The notes beneath the pieces are model-generated. The model had not been told where the DNA came from. It worked only from the letters and a program-made list of their open reading frames with translations, and did not search any database. Positions 1 to 7,240 of a DNA stretch of 13,378 nt are shown piece after piece. Each line of letters starts with the position of its first letter. The stretch's first letter is position 1. Both the position numbers and the translations under genes were made by a program. This DNA is from JAKLQJ01 sp964534135 (lineage in GTDB: Bacteria > Elusimicrobiota > Elusimicrobia > Elusimicrobiales > UBA9959): the NCBI GenBank assembly GCA_964534135.1, contig CAZHQC010000061.1:1-13378 (forward strand), written 5' to 3'.

Positions 1-540
1 TCCGTCATCGCAAACGGACTGCCGGATATTTCACTTTCGCCTTTTTTAATATGAATTTTAGGATAATCCGTAATGGGAGCGTCATTATCCTCGTCAGTAT
101 ATACTAAGCGGAATACGAAAGAAGTATCTCTGTCGCCCGTTTCAGGATTTAAACCGTCCGAAACATAATCGGTTTCACCCGTCCAAGACAATGTCGGCGC
201 ATTATTTGACACATAGGGCGCGTCTTTCGGTATTAAAGGCGTTCCCGTTGCTAGGCTAGCATAAATATCCTGTGCCTCAAAGTGGTAGGTGTAGTCCAAG
301 CTAGGTGTCAAAATTTTAGAAAAAGAATATAATTTCCCTTCGGTATAAGTTGTAGTAGATACTTCCGTCATCGCAAACGGACTGCCGGATATTTCACTTT
401 CGCCTTTTTTTATGTGAACTTTTGGATAACCTAAACTCGGAGCGTCATTGTTATCATCGGCATATTTAACCCTAAACACGAAACTTGTATCCCTATCGCC
501 CGTTTCAGGATTTAAACCGTCCGAAACATAATCGGTTTCA
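1..540 (-). repeat. 363-bp tandem domain repeat inside the secreted protein gene
   Basis: Positions 1-47 are identical to 364-410, and 133-177 are identical to 496-540, both at an offset of 363 bp (121 codons). Sequence between these blocks is more diverged. This is the DNA trace of the tandem Ig-like domains; the near-identity of parts suggests recent duplication or gene conversion. More copies may lie beyond the window. Confidence 0.85.
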
Positions 541-1607
541 TCCGTCCAATTCAATATCGGAACATTGTTCCATTTGGCATATTTAAGGTTTTCGTTTGTT
601 AAATCCACATATGAAATATACGGATTATCGAAAATGTCGATTATTATAGATGTGTAGTAACCTACCGTTCCCATTGAATCAATTGTTTCTACTGACCAGG
701 ACCCACCCATCCACTTGGCATATCTAAGGTCATGGCTTATACCATGAGAGTACGAGTATGAAATATGCGGATTATCAAAACTGTCAATCGCTATAGATGT
801 AAAATATCCAACATTATCCGTTGATTCAACTGTCTCAATTGCCCATGAATCACCCGTCCATTTGGCATATTTAAGATTATAATTTGTTTGGTCTAAGTAT
901 GAAATATGAGGATTATTTAAACTATCCAGTGCTATAGATGTAAATTTACCCACAAATCCCGTTGAATCAACCGTTTGAGTTGACCATAAAACTCCTGTCC
1001 ATTTGGCGTATTTAAGTTTATTGTTTGTGCCATCAAAATATGAAATATGAGGATTATCGAAACTATCAAGTGCTATGGATACATACGTCCAACCCTCTGA
1101 ATCAACTGTTTCTATTACCCATGAATCACCCGTCCATTTGGCATATTTAAGGTCTTCGAGTGTGTAATCAAAATATGAAATATGAGGATTATTGAAACTA
1201 TCAAGTGCTATGGATGTATACCATCCCACTGTACTTGAAGAATCAACCGTTTGAGTTGCCCATGAATCACCCGTCCATTTGGCATATTTAAGATTATCGT
1301 CTGTGTCATCAACATATGAAATACAAGGATTATCTGAGCTATCAAGGACTATTGATGGATATAATCCCACTTCACCTAAAGAATCAATCGTTTGAGTTGA
1401 CCATAAAACTCCTGTCCATTTGGCGTATTTAAGATTATTATTGTCTCCGCCATCAAAATATGAAATATGAGGATTATTGAAACTATCAAGTGCTATGGAA
1501 GTATGCCCTCCATTTGAACCAACTGAGTCAATTGTTTTATTTATCCATTCACTCCATAAAAAAGACGGTGATAATAAAAGAAGAAAGAAAATTATAATTT
1601 TTTCCAT
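1..1607 (-). CDS. Secreted seven-bladed beta-propeller protein with tandem Ig-like domains (5' part, runs off window)
   Basis: The frame is open from an ATG at 1607 to the window edge (535 complete codons, no stop), so the C-terminus is missing. A good Shine-Dalgarno (AAGGTG, 1614-1619) lies 6 nt before the ATG. Residues 1-19 form a signal peptide (MEKIIIFFLLLLSPSFLWS), so the product is exported. Residues ~20-345 contain seven copies of a ~46-residue unit with the core S-I-A-L-D-S-x-x-N-P-H-I-S-Y and L-K-Y-A-K-W-T-G-x-x-W; seven units is the count expected of a single closed propeller, with the N-terminal strand probably completing the last blade. From residue ~346 there are two copies of a 121-residue Ig/fibronectin-like domain containing T-D-Y-V-S-D-G-L-N-P-E-T-G-D-R-D, the second cut by the window. 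I infer a surface or extracellular binding protein; no catalytic motif is visible and the ligand is unknown. Confidence 0.85.
   Translation of the reverse strand, partial: MEKIIIFFLLLLSPSFLWSEWINKTIDSVGSNGGHTSIALDSFNNPHISYFDGGDNNNLKYAKWTGVLWSTQTIDSLGEVGLYPSIVLDSSDNPCISYVDDTDDNLKYAKWTGDSWATQTVDSSSTVGWYTSIALDSFNNPHISYFDYTLEDLKYAKWTGDSWVIETVDSEGWTYVSIALDSFDNPHISYFDGTNNKLKYAKWTGVLWSTQTVDSTGFVGKFTSIALDSLNNPHISYLDQTNYNLKYAKWTGDSWAIETVESTDNVGYFTSIAIDSFDNPHISYSYSHGISHDLRYAKWMGGSWSVETIDSMGTVGYYTSIIIDIFDNPYISYVDLTNENLKYAKWNNVPILNWTDETDYVSDGLNPETGDRDTSFVFRVKYADDNNDAPSLGYPKVHIKKGESEISGSPFAMTEVSTTTYTEGKLYSFSKILTPSLDYTYHFEAQDIYASLATGTPLIPKDAPYVSNNAPTLSWTGETDYVSDGLNPETGDRDTSFVFRLVYTDEDNDAPITDYPKIHIKKGESEISGSPFAMT
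572..1548 (-). repeat. Seven ~140-bp blade repeats of the beta-propeller
   Basis: Seven in-frame units of about 46-49 codons recur, most visibly as the plus-strand string CATTTGGCRTATTTAAG and the string GAAATATGAGGATTATT. Spacing varies slightly through loop-length differences. These encode the propeller blades and are coding repeats, not a CRISPR array. Confidence 0.8.
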
Positions 1608-1613
1608 AAATTT

Positions 1614-1685
1614 CACCTTTTTAAAAATTGCTCATCACAAGCCCACATTCGCATTTCAATCCGAACACCCAATATAACTATTATA
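1614..1685 (-). promoter_or_regulatory. Candidate -10 box and Shine-Dalgarno for the propeller gene
   Basis: On the minus strand a perfect TATAAT occurs at 1685-1680 and an AAGGTG Shine-Dalgarno at 1619-1614, 6 nt before the ATG at 1607. No good -35 hexamer lies 16-18 nt upstream, so the promoter is tentative. The -10 box lies just downstream of the stop of the transposase remnant, in sequence that may itself be the 3' end of the insertion sequence. Confidence 0.4.
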
Positions 1686-1688
1686 CAT

Positions 1689-2265
1689 TTATGCGGATGG
1701 TTTTAATCCTAATACTTTCTTTGGCCTATTATTTATTTCAACCACTATATCTTGTAATGCCTCTTCAGAAACTTTACTCATATCCATTCCTTTGGGTAAA
1801 TATCTTCTCAAAAGACGATTATGATTTTCATTTGTTCCTCTTTGCCATGAAGAATATGAATCGGCAAAATAAGTTTTCATCCCATATTTATGCAAACCCA
1901 TATGAAAATGATTTTCACGCCCATTGTCCAATGTCGTTGATTTGCGGACCCTCAAAGGTTGAGAACCAAAAATTGAAATCTGCGCGGTAATTCCCTCCTT
2001 AGATATTATGGCAGACACTTTCCTTGCTTGAAGAAAGCGCAACACACGTTCAACTTCGGCATGAATACCATTCTTATGTCCAATAACCTTCCACAGTATC
2101 TCCTTCCCAATGGCCGAACTCTTTGCGCTTATTAACCACTTCGGAACGCGCATAAATAGATACTCTCTGCGCTATCCGCAATCGTCTTACTCCCCGTCCA
2201 CCTTTCTTGTTTTTGCTTTTTCCGTTTGTAGCTGTAGCATGCGACCTGTTTTCGACGATTGACAA
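1689..2265 (-). pseudogene. IS30-family transposase remnant (5'-truncated and frameshifted)
   Basis: Two overlapping minus-strand frames together encode the C-terminal part of an IS30-family DDE transposase. The upstream frame (2265-2074) reads through R-K-E-F-G-H-W-E-G-D-T-V-E-G, holding the first catalytic Asp, then hits a stop. Shifting one base near 2084-2088 continues as G-H-K-N-G-I-H-A-E-V-E-R-V, then T-L-D-N-G-R-E (second Asp) and W-Q-R-G-T-N-E-N-H-N (catalytic Glu), followed by R-R-Y-L-P-K-G and N-N-R-P-K-K-V. The N-terminal helix-turn-helix region, normally 100 residues or more, is absent upstream of 2265. After the stop at 1689, one frame reads I-L-G-V-R-I-E-M, reminiscent of IS30 C-termini, so the remnant may extend to about 1620. 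It is non-functional; no terminal inverted repeats of the IS were identified. Confidence 0.85.
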
Positions 2266-2329
2266 ATCGCCCGCTACATTACTATCCTGCCTTCACCCAC
2301 ATTTTATTACTCTTACGCGTCTTCAATTG

Positions 2330-2346
2330 GCAGCCTAAGAGGCTGC
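2330..2346. repeat. REP-like hairpin (GCAGCCT-AAG-AGGCTGC)
   Basis: A perfect 7-bp GC-rich stem with a 3-nt loop stands in otherwise AT-rich intergenic DNA. On the minus strand it is preceded by the box TGTAGTCGC; a second box with the same CTACATT edge (GCCCGCTACATT, 2269-2280) occurs 50 bp away. The last nine bases of the window (13370-13378) repeat TGTAGTCGC. This is consistent with a dispersed REP-type palindrome, but only a genome-wide count could confirm it. Confidence 0.5.
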
Positions 2347-2377
2347 GACTACATTCTTTCTATTTCCTATCGTCTTT

Positions 2378-2690
2378 AGGCTTTATGAAACAATTACTTC
2401 CCCGCTTGGAAGCACAGCTTTAAGTTGACTTTAAGGCGTGATGAATGAGAAGGCTTGTCTACCTGTGAATGAAGAACAACGAAGAAATCAACAAAAAATG
2501 TGCTTCTCCGGAGGAGCTGAATAATTTTTAGCTACAACTTCGTCATTTATCACTCACAGACCGCAAGAGTATGCTCGTTCTTCATTTCTTGTTTCGCTCA
2601 AGGCAATGCCAGTGCCGTATCAGGGACTATGCCTTTTAGACGGCCAAAAATTACTCAGCCAAATAAGGAATTAATTGTTTCACAAAGCCT
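2378..2690. mobile_element. MITE-like element with ~32-bp terminal inverted repeats
   Basis: The left end (2378-2409, beginning AGGCTTTATGAAACAATTA) is complementary to the right end (2659-2690), matching at 26 of 32 positions, with 18 of the outer 19 matching. The interior has no long open frame and no recognisable transposase. A second imperfect inverted repeat is nested inside (2515-2533 with 2642-2660, 15 of 19 matches, all differences transitions). No clear target-site duplication was found. Length and structure fit a non-autonomous miniature element. It ends 21 bp before the leuS start codon. Confidence 0.65.
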
Positions 2691-2704
2691 TTATCTTGTA
2701 AAAT
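2675..2704 (+). promoter_or_regulatory. Candidate leuS operon promoter
   Basis: TTGTTT (2675-2680), 18 nt, then TAAAAT (2699-2704). The -35 hexamer lies inside the right terminal repeat of the MITE-like element and the -10 just outside it. The ATG of leuS follows the -10 by only 7 nt and no Shine-Dalgarno is present, so transcription would begin at or next to the start codon (leaderless mRNA). Confidence 0.45.
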
Positions 2705-2711
2705 AGCTTCT

Positions 2712-5255
2712 ATGAGCCATGAGATAGAAATACCTAAATTTGTAGATATAGATAAAAAACAACAAAAAATTTGGGCCGATAAAAACCTTTTTGCATCGCC
2801 TGTCCATCCCACAAAAAAGAAATTTTATTGTTTGGATATGTTCCCTTATCCCTCGGGAGATGGTTTGCATGTCGGTCATCCCGAAGGTTATACGGCATCC
2901 GATATTGTCTGCAGATTTAAAAAAATGAATAATTTTGATATTCTTCACCCTATGGGCTGGGACGCTTTTGGCCTGCCCGCTGAAAACTATGCTATTGCTA
3001 CAGGCGTGCATCCCCAGATAACCACAGAAAAAAACATAAATACTTTCAAGCGTCAAATTAATTCACTAGGCCTCTGCTATGACTGGGAAAGAGAAATAAA
3101 TACGACTTCGCCCGATTACTATAAATGGACACAATGGATTTTTCTTCAACTTTTTAAAAAAGGTTTGGCTTATGAAGATACAAGACCTATAAATTGGTGC
3201 CCCTCTTGTAAAACAGGCCTTGCCAATGAGGAAGTTTTTCAAGGAACATGTGAACGCTGTCAGACTGCGGTAAAGAAAAAGAATTTACGCCAATGGATAC
3301 TCCGCATAACAAAATATGCGGACAGATTATTAAATGATTTGGATGGCCTCGATTGGCCCAATTCAACAATGTCTATGCAAAAAAACTGGATAGGCAGATC
3401 TGAGGGAGCGGAAATACATTTTAAAATTGAAAACAGCGCTGATTTTATTCCTGTTTTTACAACACGCCCCGATACTATTTATGGCGCCACCTATATGGTT
3501 TTGGCCCCGGAACATCCTCTTATTGAAAAATTGGTTTCCTCCCAAGCAAAATCTAAAGTAAAAGCTTATCAAGAAAAAGCCACGGGAAAATCAGATTTGG
3601 AAAGAACGGAACTGCAGAAAGAAAAAACCGGCGTCTTTATCGGCGCCTATGCCATAAACCCTTTAAATGAGAAAAAAATTCCAATATGGATAGCTGATTA
3701 TGTCCTTTCCACTTATGGCACGGGAGCAATTATGGCGGTACCCGCGCATGATGAAAGAGATATGGAATTTGCCAAAAAGTTTAATCTTCCCATAATTGAA
3801 GTCGTCACCGCTCCCAAAGATTGGAACGCCGAAAAAGCTTATTGTGGGGAAGGTATTTCCATAAACTCACCTTTAATCAATGACCTTAAAACTGTCCAAG
3901 CCAAAAAGAAAATAATAGATTTTATAATTTCAAAAAATGCCGGACAATCAAAAATAAATTTTAAATTAAGGGATTGGGTATTTTCCCGGCAACGCTATTG
4001 GGGTGAACCCATACCTATTATCAATTGCGCTAAATGCGGAGCGGCAGCCGTAAATGAAAATGATTTACCTATCCTTCTGCCTAAAATTGAAGAATATCAC
4101 CCAACGGGAACAGGGGAGTCTCCTTTGGCCGCTATCGACTCCTGGGTAAATGTAAAATGCCCAAAATGTAATGCTCCGGCAAAACGCGAAACCAATACCA
4201 TGCCGCAATGGGCCGGCTCCTGCTGGTACTATCTGCGCTTTATGGATTCTAAAAATGAAAAAGAATTTGTTTCGCCTGAAATTGAAAAAGCTTGGTCACC
4301 CATAGATTTATATATAGGCGGAGCGGAACATGCCGTCTTACATCTTTTATATGCCAGATTTTGGCATAAAGTTCTTTATGATATCGGTCTTGTAAGTGAA
4401 AAAGAACCTTTTAAAAAACTGGTTCATCAAGGCATGATACTTTCTTATGCTTATTGCGATAAAAAGGGAATTTATAGAAAATACTCGGAATTAAATATTA
4501 AAGAGAATGGCATAGCTACATTGAAAGAAACGGGCGAGACAATAAAACCTATTGTGGAAAAAATGTCAAAGTCCAAAAAAAATGTTATTAACCCTGATGA
4601 AATAATTGAAAAATATGGCGCTGATGCTTTTAGAATGTATGAAATGTTTATGGGGCCCCTTGAAATGGCAAAACCCTGGGACATAAACGGCATTGAAGGA
4701 ATTTACAGATTTTTAAAAAGAATTTGGCGGTGGGGCATTCAATGTTCGGATAAAATTAAAGACAATTCAATTAAGACTTCTCTTGAAGATAAAGACCTTG
4801 CTATTTTAAGACATCAAACCATAAAGAAACTTACTGGAGATATAGAAGATTTAAAATTCAATACCGCCATATCGGCGCTGATGATCTATTTTAATAAATT
4901 TAATGAAAAAGAATTTTCAAAAGAAGATTTTGAAATCTTCCTAACAATTATGCATCCCCTTGCCCCCCATATTACCGATGAATTGTGGGCCAGAGCGGGT
5001 AAAACGGACAATTTAATTAATAAAACTTGGCCGATTGCCGATGAAAAAATAATAAGTGAAAGACAATTGGAAATACCCATTCAGATTAATGGTAAAATCA
5101 AAACGAAAATACATGTAAAAGAAACCATCGAAAAAGAAGCATTGGCAGAACTGGCAAAAGAAAGTGTTAAAGAACACTTATCAGGAAAAGAAATAGTAAA
5201 ATTAATAGTAGTTCCAAAACGACTTGTCAGCATAGTGGTAAAAGGGGGGCAGTAA
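2712..5255 (+). CDS. leuS: Leucyl-tRNA synthetase
   Basis: A class Ia synthetase that charges tRNA-Leu with leucine in the cytoplasm. At 847 residues it is close to the E. coli enzyme (860). The ATP-binding HIGH motif is H-V-G-H at residues 53-56 in F-P-Y-P-S-G-D-G-L-H-V-G-H, and K-M-S-K-S is at 617-621. The CP1 editing domain is present, with T-T-R-P-D at 250-254 and A-H-D-E-R-D ending at D350, which matches the editing-site aspartate. Two zinc-ribbon cysteine pairs are intact: C163/C166 with C180/C183, and C439/C442 with C483/C486. The A-P-H-I-T-D-E-L-W anticodon-domain motif is near the C-terminus. It is the first gene of leuS-lptE-holA, separated from lptE by 1 nt. No Shine-Dalgarno precedes the ATG. 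Confidence 0.97.
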   Translation: MSHEIEIPKFVDIDKKQQKIWADKNLFASPVHPTKKKFYCLDMFPYPSGDGLHVGHPEGYTASDIVCRFKKMNNFDILHPMGWDAFGLPAENYAIATGVHPQITTEKNINTFKRQINSLGLCYDWEREINTTSPDYYKWTQWIFLQLFKKGLAYEDTRPINWCPSCKTGLANEEVFQGTCERCQTAVKKKNLRQWILRITKYADRLLNDLDGLDWPNSTMSMQKNWIGRSEGAEIHFKIENSADFIPVFTTRPDTIYGATYMVLAPEHPLIEKLVSSQAKSKVKAYQEKATGKSDLERTELQKEKTGVFIGAYAINPLNEKKIPIWIADYVLSTYGTGAIMAVPAHDERDMEFAKKFNLPIIEVVTAPKDWNAEKAYCGEGISINSPLINDLKTVQAKKKIIDFIISKNAGQSKINFKLRDWVFSRQRYWGEPIPIINCAKCGAAAVNENDLPILLPKIEEYHPTGTGESPLAAIDSWVNVKCPKCNAPAKRETNTMPQWAGSCWYYLRFMDSKNEKEFVSPEIEKAWSPIDLYIGGAEHAVLHLLYARFWHKVLYDIGLVSEKEPFKKLVHQGMILSYAYCDKKGIYRKYSELNIKENGIATLKETGETIKPIVEKMSKSKKNVINPDEIIEKYGADAFRMYEMFMGPLEMAKPWDINGIEGIYRFLKRIWRWGIQCSDKIKDNSIKTSLEDKDLAILRHQTIKKLTGDIEDLKFNTAISALMIYFNKFNEKEFSKEDFEIFLTIMHPLAPHITDELWARAGKTDNLINKTWPIADEKIISERQLEIPIQINGKIKTKIHVKETIEKEALAELAKESVKEHLSGKEIVKLIVVPKRLVSIVVKGGQ

Positions 5256-5256
5256 A

Positions 5257-5835
5257 ATGAATAAAATTATTTTTATCTGTATAGCGACTTTAATAACGGC
5301 TTGCGCGTCTTCAGACGTATTATACCAGCCAAGAACACAACAAATTCCTCAGCATATAAAAAAACTCTCTATAAGAACTTTTTTAAACAAAACTCATCAA
5401 TTTGGTTTAGAGGAAAAAATAACGCTTAAGGTTACGGACGAATTTCTAAAAAACGGAGAGCATGCTGTTGTAACGGAAAATGACGCTCAAGGAATTATAG
5501 TTGGCGAAATAACGCATTATATCCTTACTCCAATACAATATGATGTAAATATGGTTCCCACAGTCTACAAACTCAATGTGCTTGTCTCGGTTAAATTTTT
5601 GGATAAACCCCATAATACTTATCTCTGGGAAGAACCCGCCCTGCAAGCCACAAAAATTTATTCCGACCCCTTTTTACCGGGCGGGATGACAGAAGAGGCC
5701 GCCAGAGAATTTTTGTGGGAAATGATAGCGAAAGATATTGTAAAACGCACTACTGAAGGCTTCGGGTCGGCTACAAGCGCGTCTCAGAAAAAAATACCCC
5801 TTAAGGTTGAAACTACCACCCCATCGGCAAAATAA
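5257..5835 (+). CDS. lptE: LptE-like LPS-assembly lipoprotein
   Basis: A 192-residue lipoprotein with a type II signal peptide whose lipobox is I-T-A-C16, so it should be lipidated and anchored in the outer membrane facing the periplasm. LptE plugs the LptD barrel and helps deliver LPS to the surface. The body (F-L-N-K-T-H-Q-F-G-L-E-E-K-I-T; G-I-I-V-G-E-I-T-H-Y; V-S-V-K-F-L-D) has the alternating strand pattern of LptE-type folds. Sequence alone is weak evidence because the family diverges strongly, but position between leuS and holA is the same as in E. coli, which supports the call. A purine-rich AGGGGGG lies just before the ATG, which starts 1 nt after the leuS stop. The C-terminal ~25 residues look like a low-complexity Ser/Thr/Lys tail. 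Confidence 0.8.
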   Translation: MNKIIFICIATLITACASSDVLYQPRTQQIPQHIKKLSIRTFLNKTHQFGLEEKITLKVTDEFLKNGEHAVVTENDAQGIIVGEITHYILTPIQYDVNMVPTVYKLNVLVSVKFLDKPHNTYLWEEPALQATKIYSDPFLPGGMTEEAAREFLWEMIAKDIVKRTTEGFGSATSASQKKIPLKVETTTPSAK

Positions 5836-6837
5836 ATGAATGAGATAAGCACAAAAGAACTTTTTTCTTCCTGGGCTAAAAAGAGCTTTAAAAATGTCTA
5901 TTATTTTGTAGGTGAAGAAAAGACTTTAAAAGAATCGGCAATTAAAAAACTTAAAGAAATTATTAATCCCAATGACTTTAACTTTTCCAAACATAGCTTG
6001 CCGGAAGCGGATATTTCAAGCGTAATATCGGAAGCAAATACCACAAGTGTATTTTCAGATTTGAGGATAGTCATATTGGACGGCCTTGAAAAACTTAAAG
6101 TCGCCGAAATGCCTGAAATTGTAAAATATGTTGAAGATCCTTCTCCCGATACTTGCCTTATTTTAATCTCCGATAAAAAACCTCTTGCTTCAGACGCCAT
6201 AGCAAAAAATATAAACAAAGGCGTTATTGTAAATTTTGAAAAATTTAATATTTACGAAGCTCAAAGCTTTTTGCGTTCTCAAATAGAAAACGCGGGAGCC
6301 GCAATATCGGCAGAAGCTGTTGAAATTATAATTGAGCTAGCCGGCCTGGATATGGCCACCTTGGAAAATGAAGCGGCTAAATTAATAGCCTATCATCATG
6401 GCAAAAAAACCCCCATAAATGAAAAAGATGCCTTACAATCAATAGGTTTCTCACAAGATAAGAACCCCTTTGAACTTGCAAAGGCTATACAAGTTAAAAA
6501 TAAAGATACTTCTATCAAAATCATAGAAAATTTATTGCAGCAAGGAATGGAACCTTTAAGAATTATTTATACAATCTCCACACTTTTGCAAAAATTATTA
6601 AAAGTAAAGATATTATCAAACTCGGGAATGCCCGGCGATTCCATACATTATGCCGCAGGTGTAAGCAAAGGTCAATACTATTACTTGGATATCGCAGTTA
6701 GAAATTTTTCAAAAAATGCTCTTGTTAAGAATATTGAAAGATGCTTAGAAGCGGAATCTCTCTTTAAGTCATCCAAAAATAAAAATCCCGTAATAACCTT
6801 AAAACAGATTGTTTACGGGATTATGCGTTCAAAATGA
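5836..6837 (+). CDS. holA: DNA polymerase III subunit delta
   Basis: The delta subunit of the clamp loader opens the beta sliding clamp during replication. At 333 residues it matches the family (E. coli 343). The N-terminal AAA+-like region starts with K-N-V-Y-Y-F-V-G-E-E-K-T-L, where the family normally has Y-x-x-x-G-x-(D/E); then S-S-V-I-S-E-A-N-T-T-S-V-F-S-D-L-R-I-V-I-L matches the conserved Fxxxx-R-(V/L)-V-x-(I/L) stretch. The C-terminal helical domain contains N-P-F-E-L-A-K-A-I and I-x-x-L-L-Q-Q-G-M-E-P-L-R-I-I-Y. The ATG follows the lptE stop codon directly with no Shine-Dalgarno, implying translational coupling. It ends the leuS operon and faces rpsT. Confidence 0.92.
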   Translation: MNEISTKELFSSWAKKSFKNVYYFVGEEKTLKESAIKKLKEIINPNDFNFSKHSLPEADISSVISEANTTSVFSDLRIVILDGLEKLKVAEMPEIVKYVEDPSPDTCLILISDKKPLASDAIAKNINKGVIVNFEKFNIYEAQSFLRSQIENAGAAISAEAVEIIIELAGLDMATLENEAAKLIAYHHGKKTPINEKDALQSIGFSQDKNPFELAKAIQVKNKDTSIKIIENLLQQGMEPLRIIYTISTLLQKLLKVKILSNSGMPGDSIHYAAGVSKGQYYYLDIAVRNFSKNALVKNIERCLEAESLFKSSKNKNPVITLKQIVYGIMRSK

Positions 6838-6861
6838 AATCATCCACTAAAACATCATCAT

Positions 6862-6900
6862 ATTACTTTTTAGCCTTTTTTCTAAAAGTTTAAAAGTGAT
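6862..6900. terminator. Candidate bidirectional terminator between holA and rpsT
   Basis: ATTACTTTT (6862-6870) pairs with AAAAGTGAT (6892-6900) as a 9-bp stem with one G-T pair; an alternative inner stem pairs TTTTAG (6868-6873) with CTAAAA (6882-6887). The stem is AT-rich and weak, with T-runs mainly in the loop, so termination strength is uncertain, but it is the only structure in the 68-bp convergent gap. Confidence 0.45.
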
Positions 6901-6905
6901 AGAGA

Positions 6906-7202
6906 TTATTTTACGGAAGGTTTTGTAACAACTTTTTTAGCGCGAATAGATAATCTTGATTTTTTTCTTGAAGCAGATTTAGCATGAATAACGCCTTTTT
7001 TTGATGCCTTATCTAAAAGTGAATAGATTTTAGGCAAAACTTTTTGGGCAGCTTCAATATCTTGTTTGGTAATAAAAGAATCAAGTTCTTTGACGGCAAG
7101 CTTTATTTTAGCTTTAACGCCTCTATTTTTAGCGGCGCTCTTCTCAGATTGTCGCAATGCTTTTATCGCACTTGTATGTCGTCCTGTTTTTAACTTAGCC
7201 AT
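6906..7202 (-). CDS. rpsT: 30S ribosomal protein bS20
   Basis: A small basic protein that binds 16S rRNA during assembly of the small subunit. The start is placed at the ATG giving M-A-K-L-K-T-G-R-H-T-S-A-I-K-A-L-R-Q-S-E, the usual bS20 beginning; the frame is open further upstream, but that would overlap murJ and adds residues no bS20 has. The product is 98 residues (E. coli 87), rich in Lys and Arg, with the conserved K-S-A-A-K-N-R-G and the late K-K-G-V-I-H-A-K-S-A-S-R-K-K-S-R-L. It is convergent with holA and divergent from murJ, with 22 bp between start codons. No Shine-Dalgarno is visible. Confidence 0.95.
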   Translation of the reverse strand: MAKLKTGRHTSAIKALRQSEKSAAKNRGVKAKIKLAVKELDSFITKQDIEAAQKVLPKIYSLLDKASKKGVIHAKSASRKKSRLSIRAKKVVTKPSVK

Positions 7203-7210
7203 ATAAGTAC

Positions 7211-7240
7211 AGTTTATTAAATTTATGGACAACAAATCAA
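7211..7240 (-). promoter_or_regulatory. Candidate rpsT promoter inside murJ 5' end
   Basis: On the minus strand TTGATT (7240-7235), 18 nt, then TAAACT (7216-7211), with the rpsT ATG 8 nt beyond. The layout repeats that of leuS (N18 spacing, -10 close to the ATG, no Shine-Dalgarno). The -35 falls within the first codons of murJ. Confidence 0.4.

Noticed and set aside
572..1548. Regularly spaced repeats that could look like a CRISPR array
   Set aside because: They are ~140 bp apart, diverged, and all in one open reading frame encoding propeller blades.
1628..1990. Plus-strand open frame opposite the IS30 remnant
   Set aside because: Antisense shadow of the transposase, which has recognisable motifs on the minus strand.
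2441..2524. 27-residue open frame with AAGG just upstream, inside the miniature element
   Set aside because: Short, no recognisable family, lies between the element's inverted repeats, and spacing to AAGG is too tight; likely chance.
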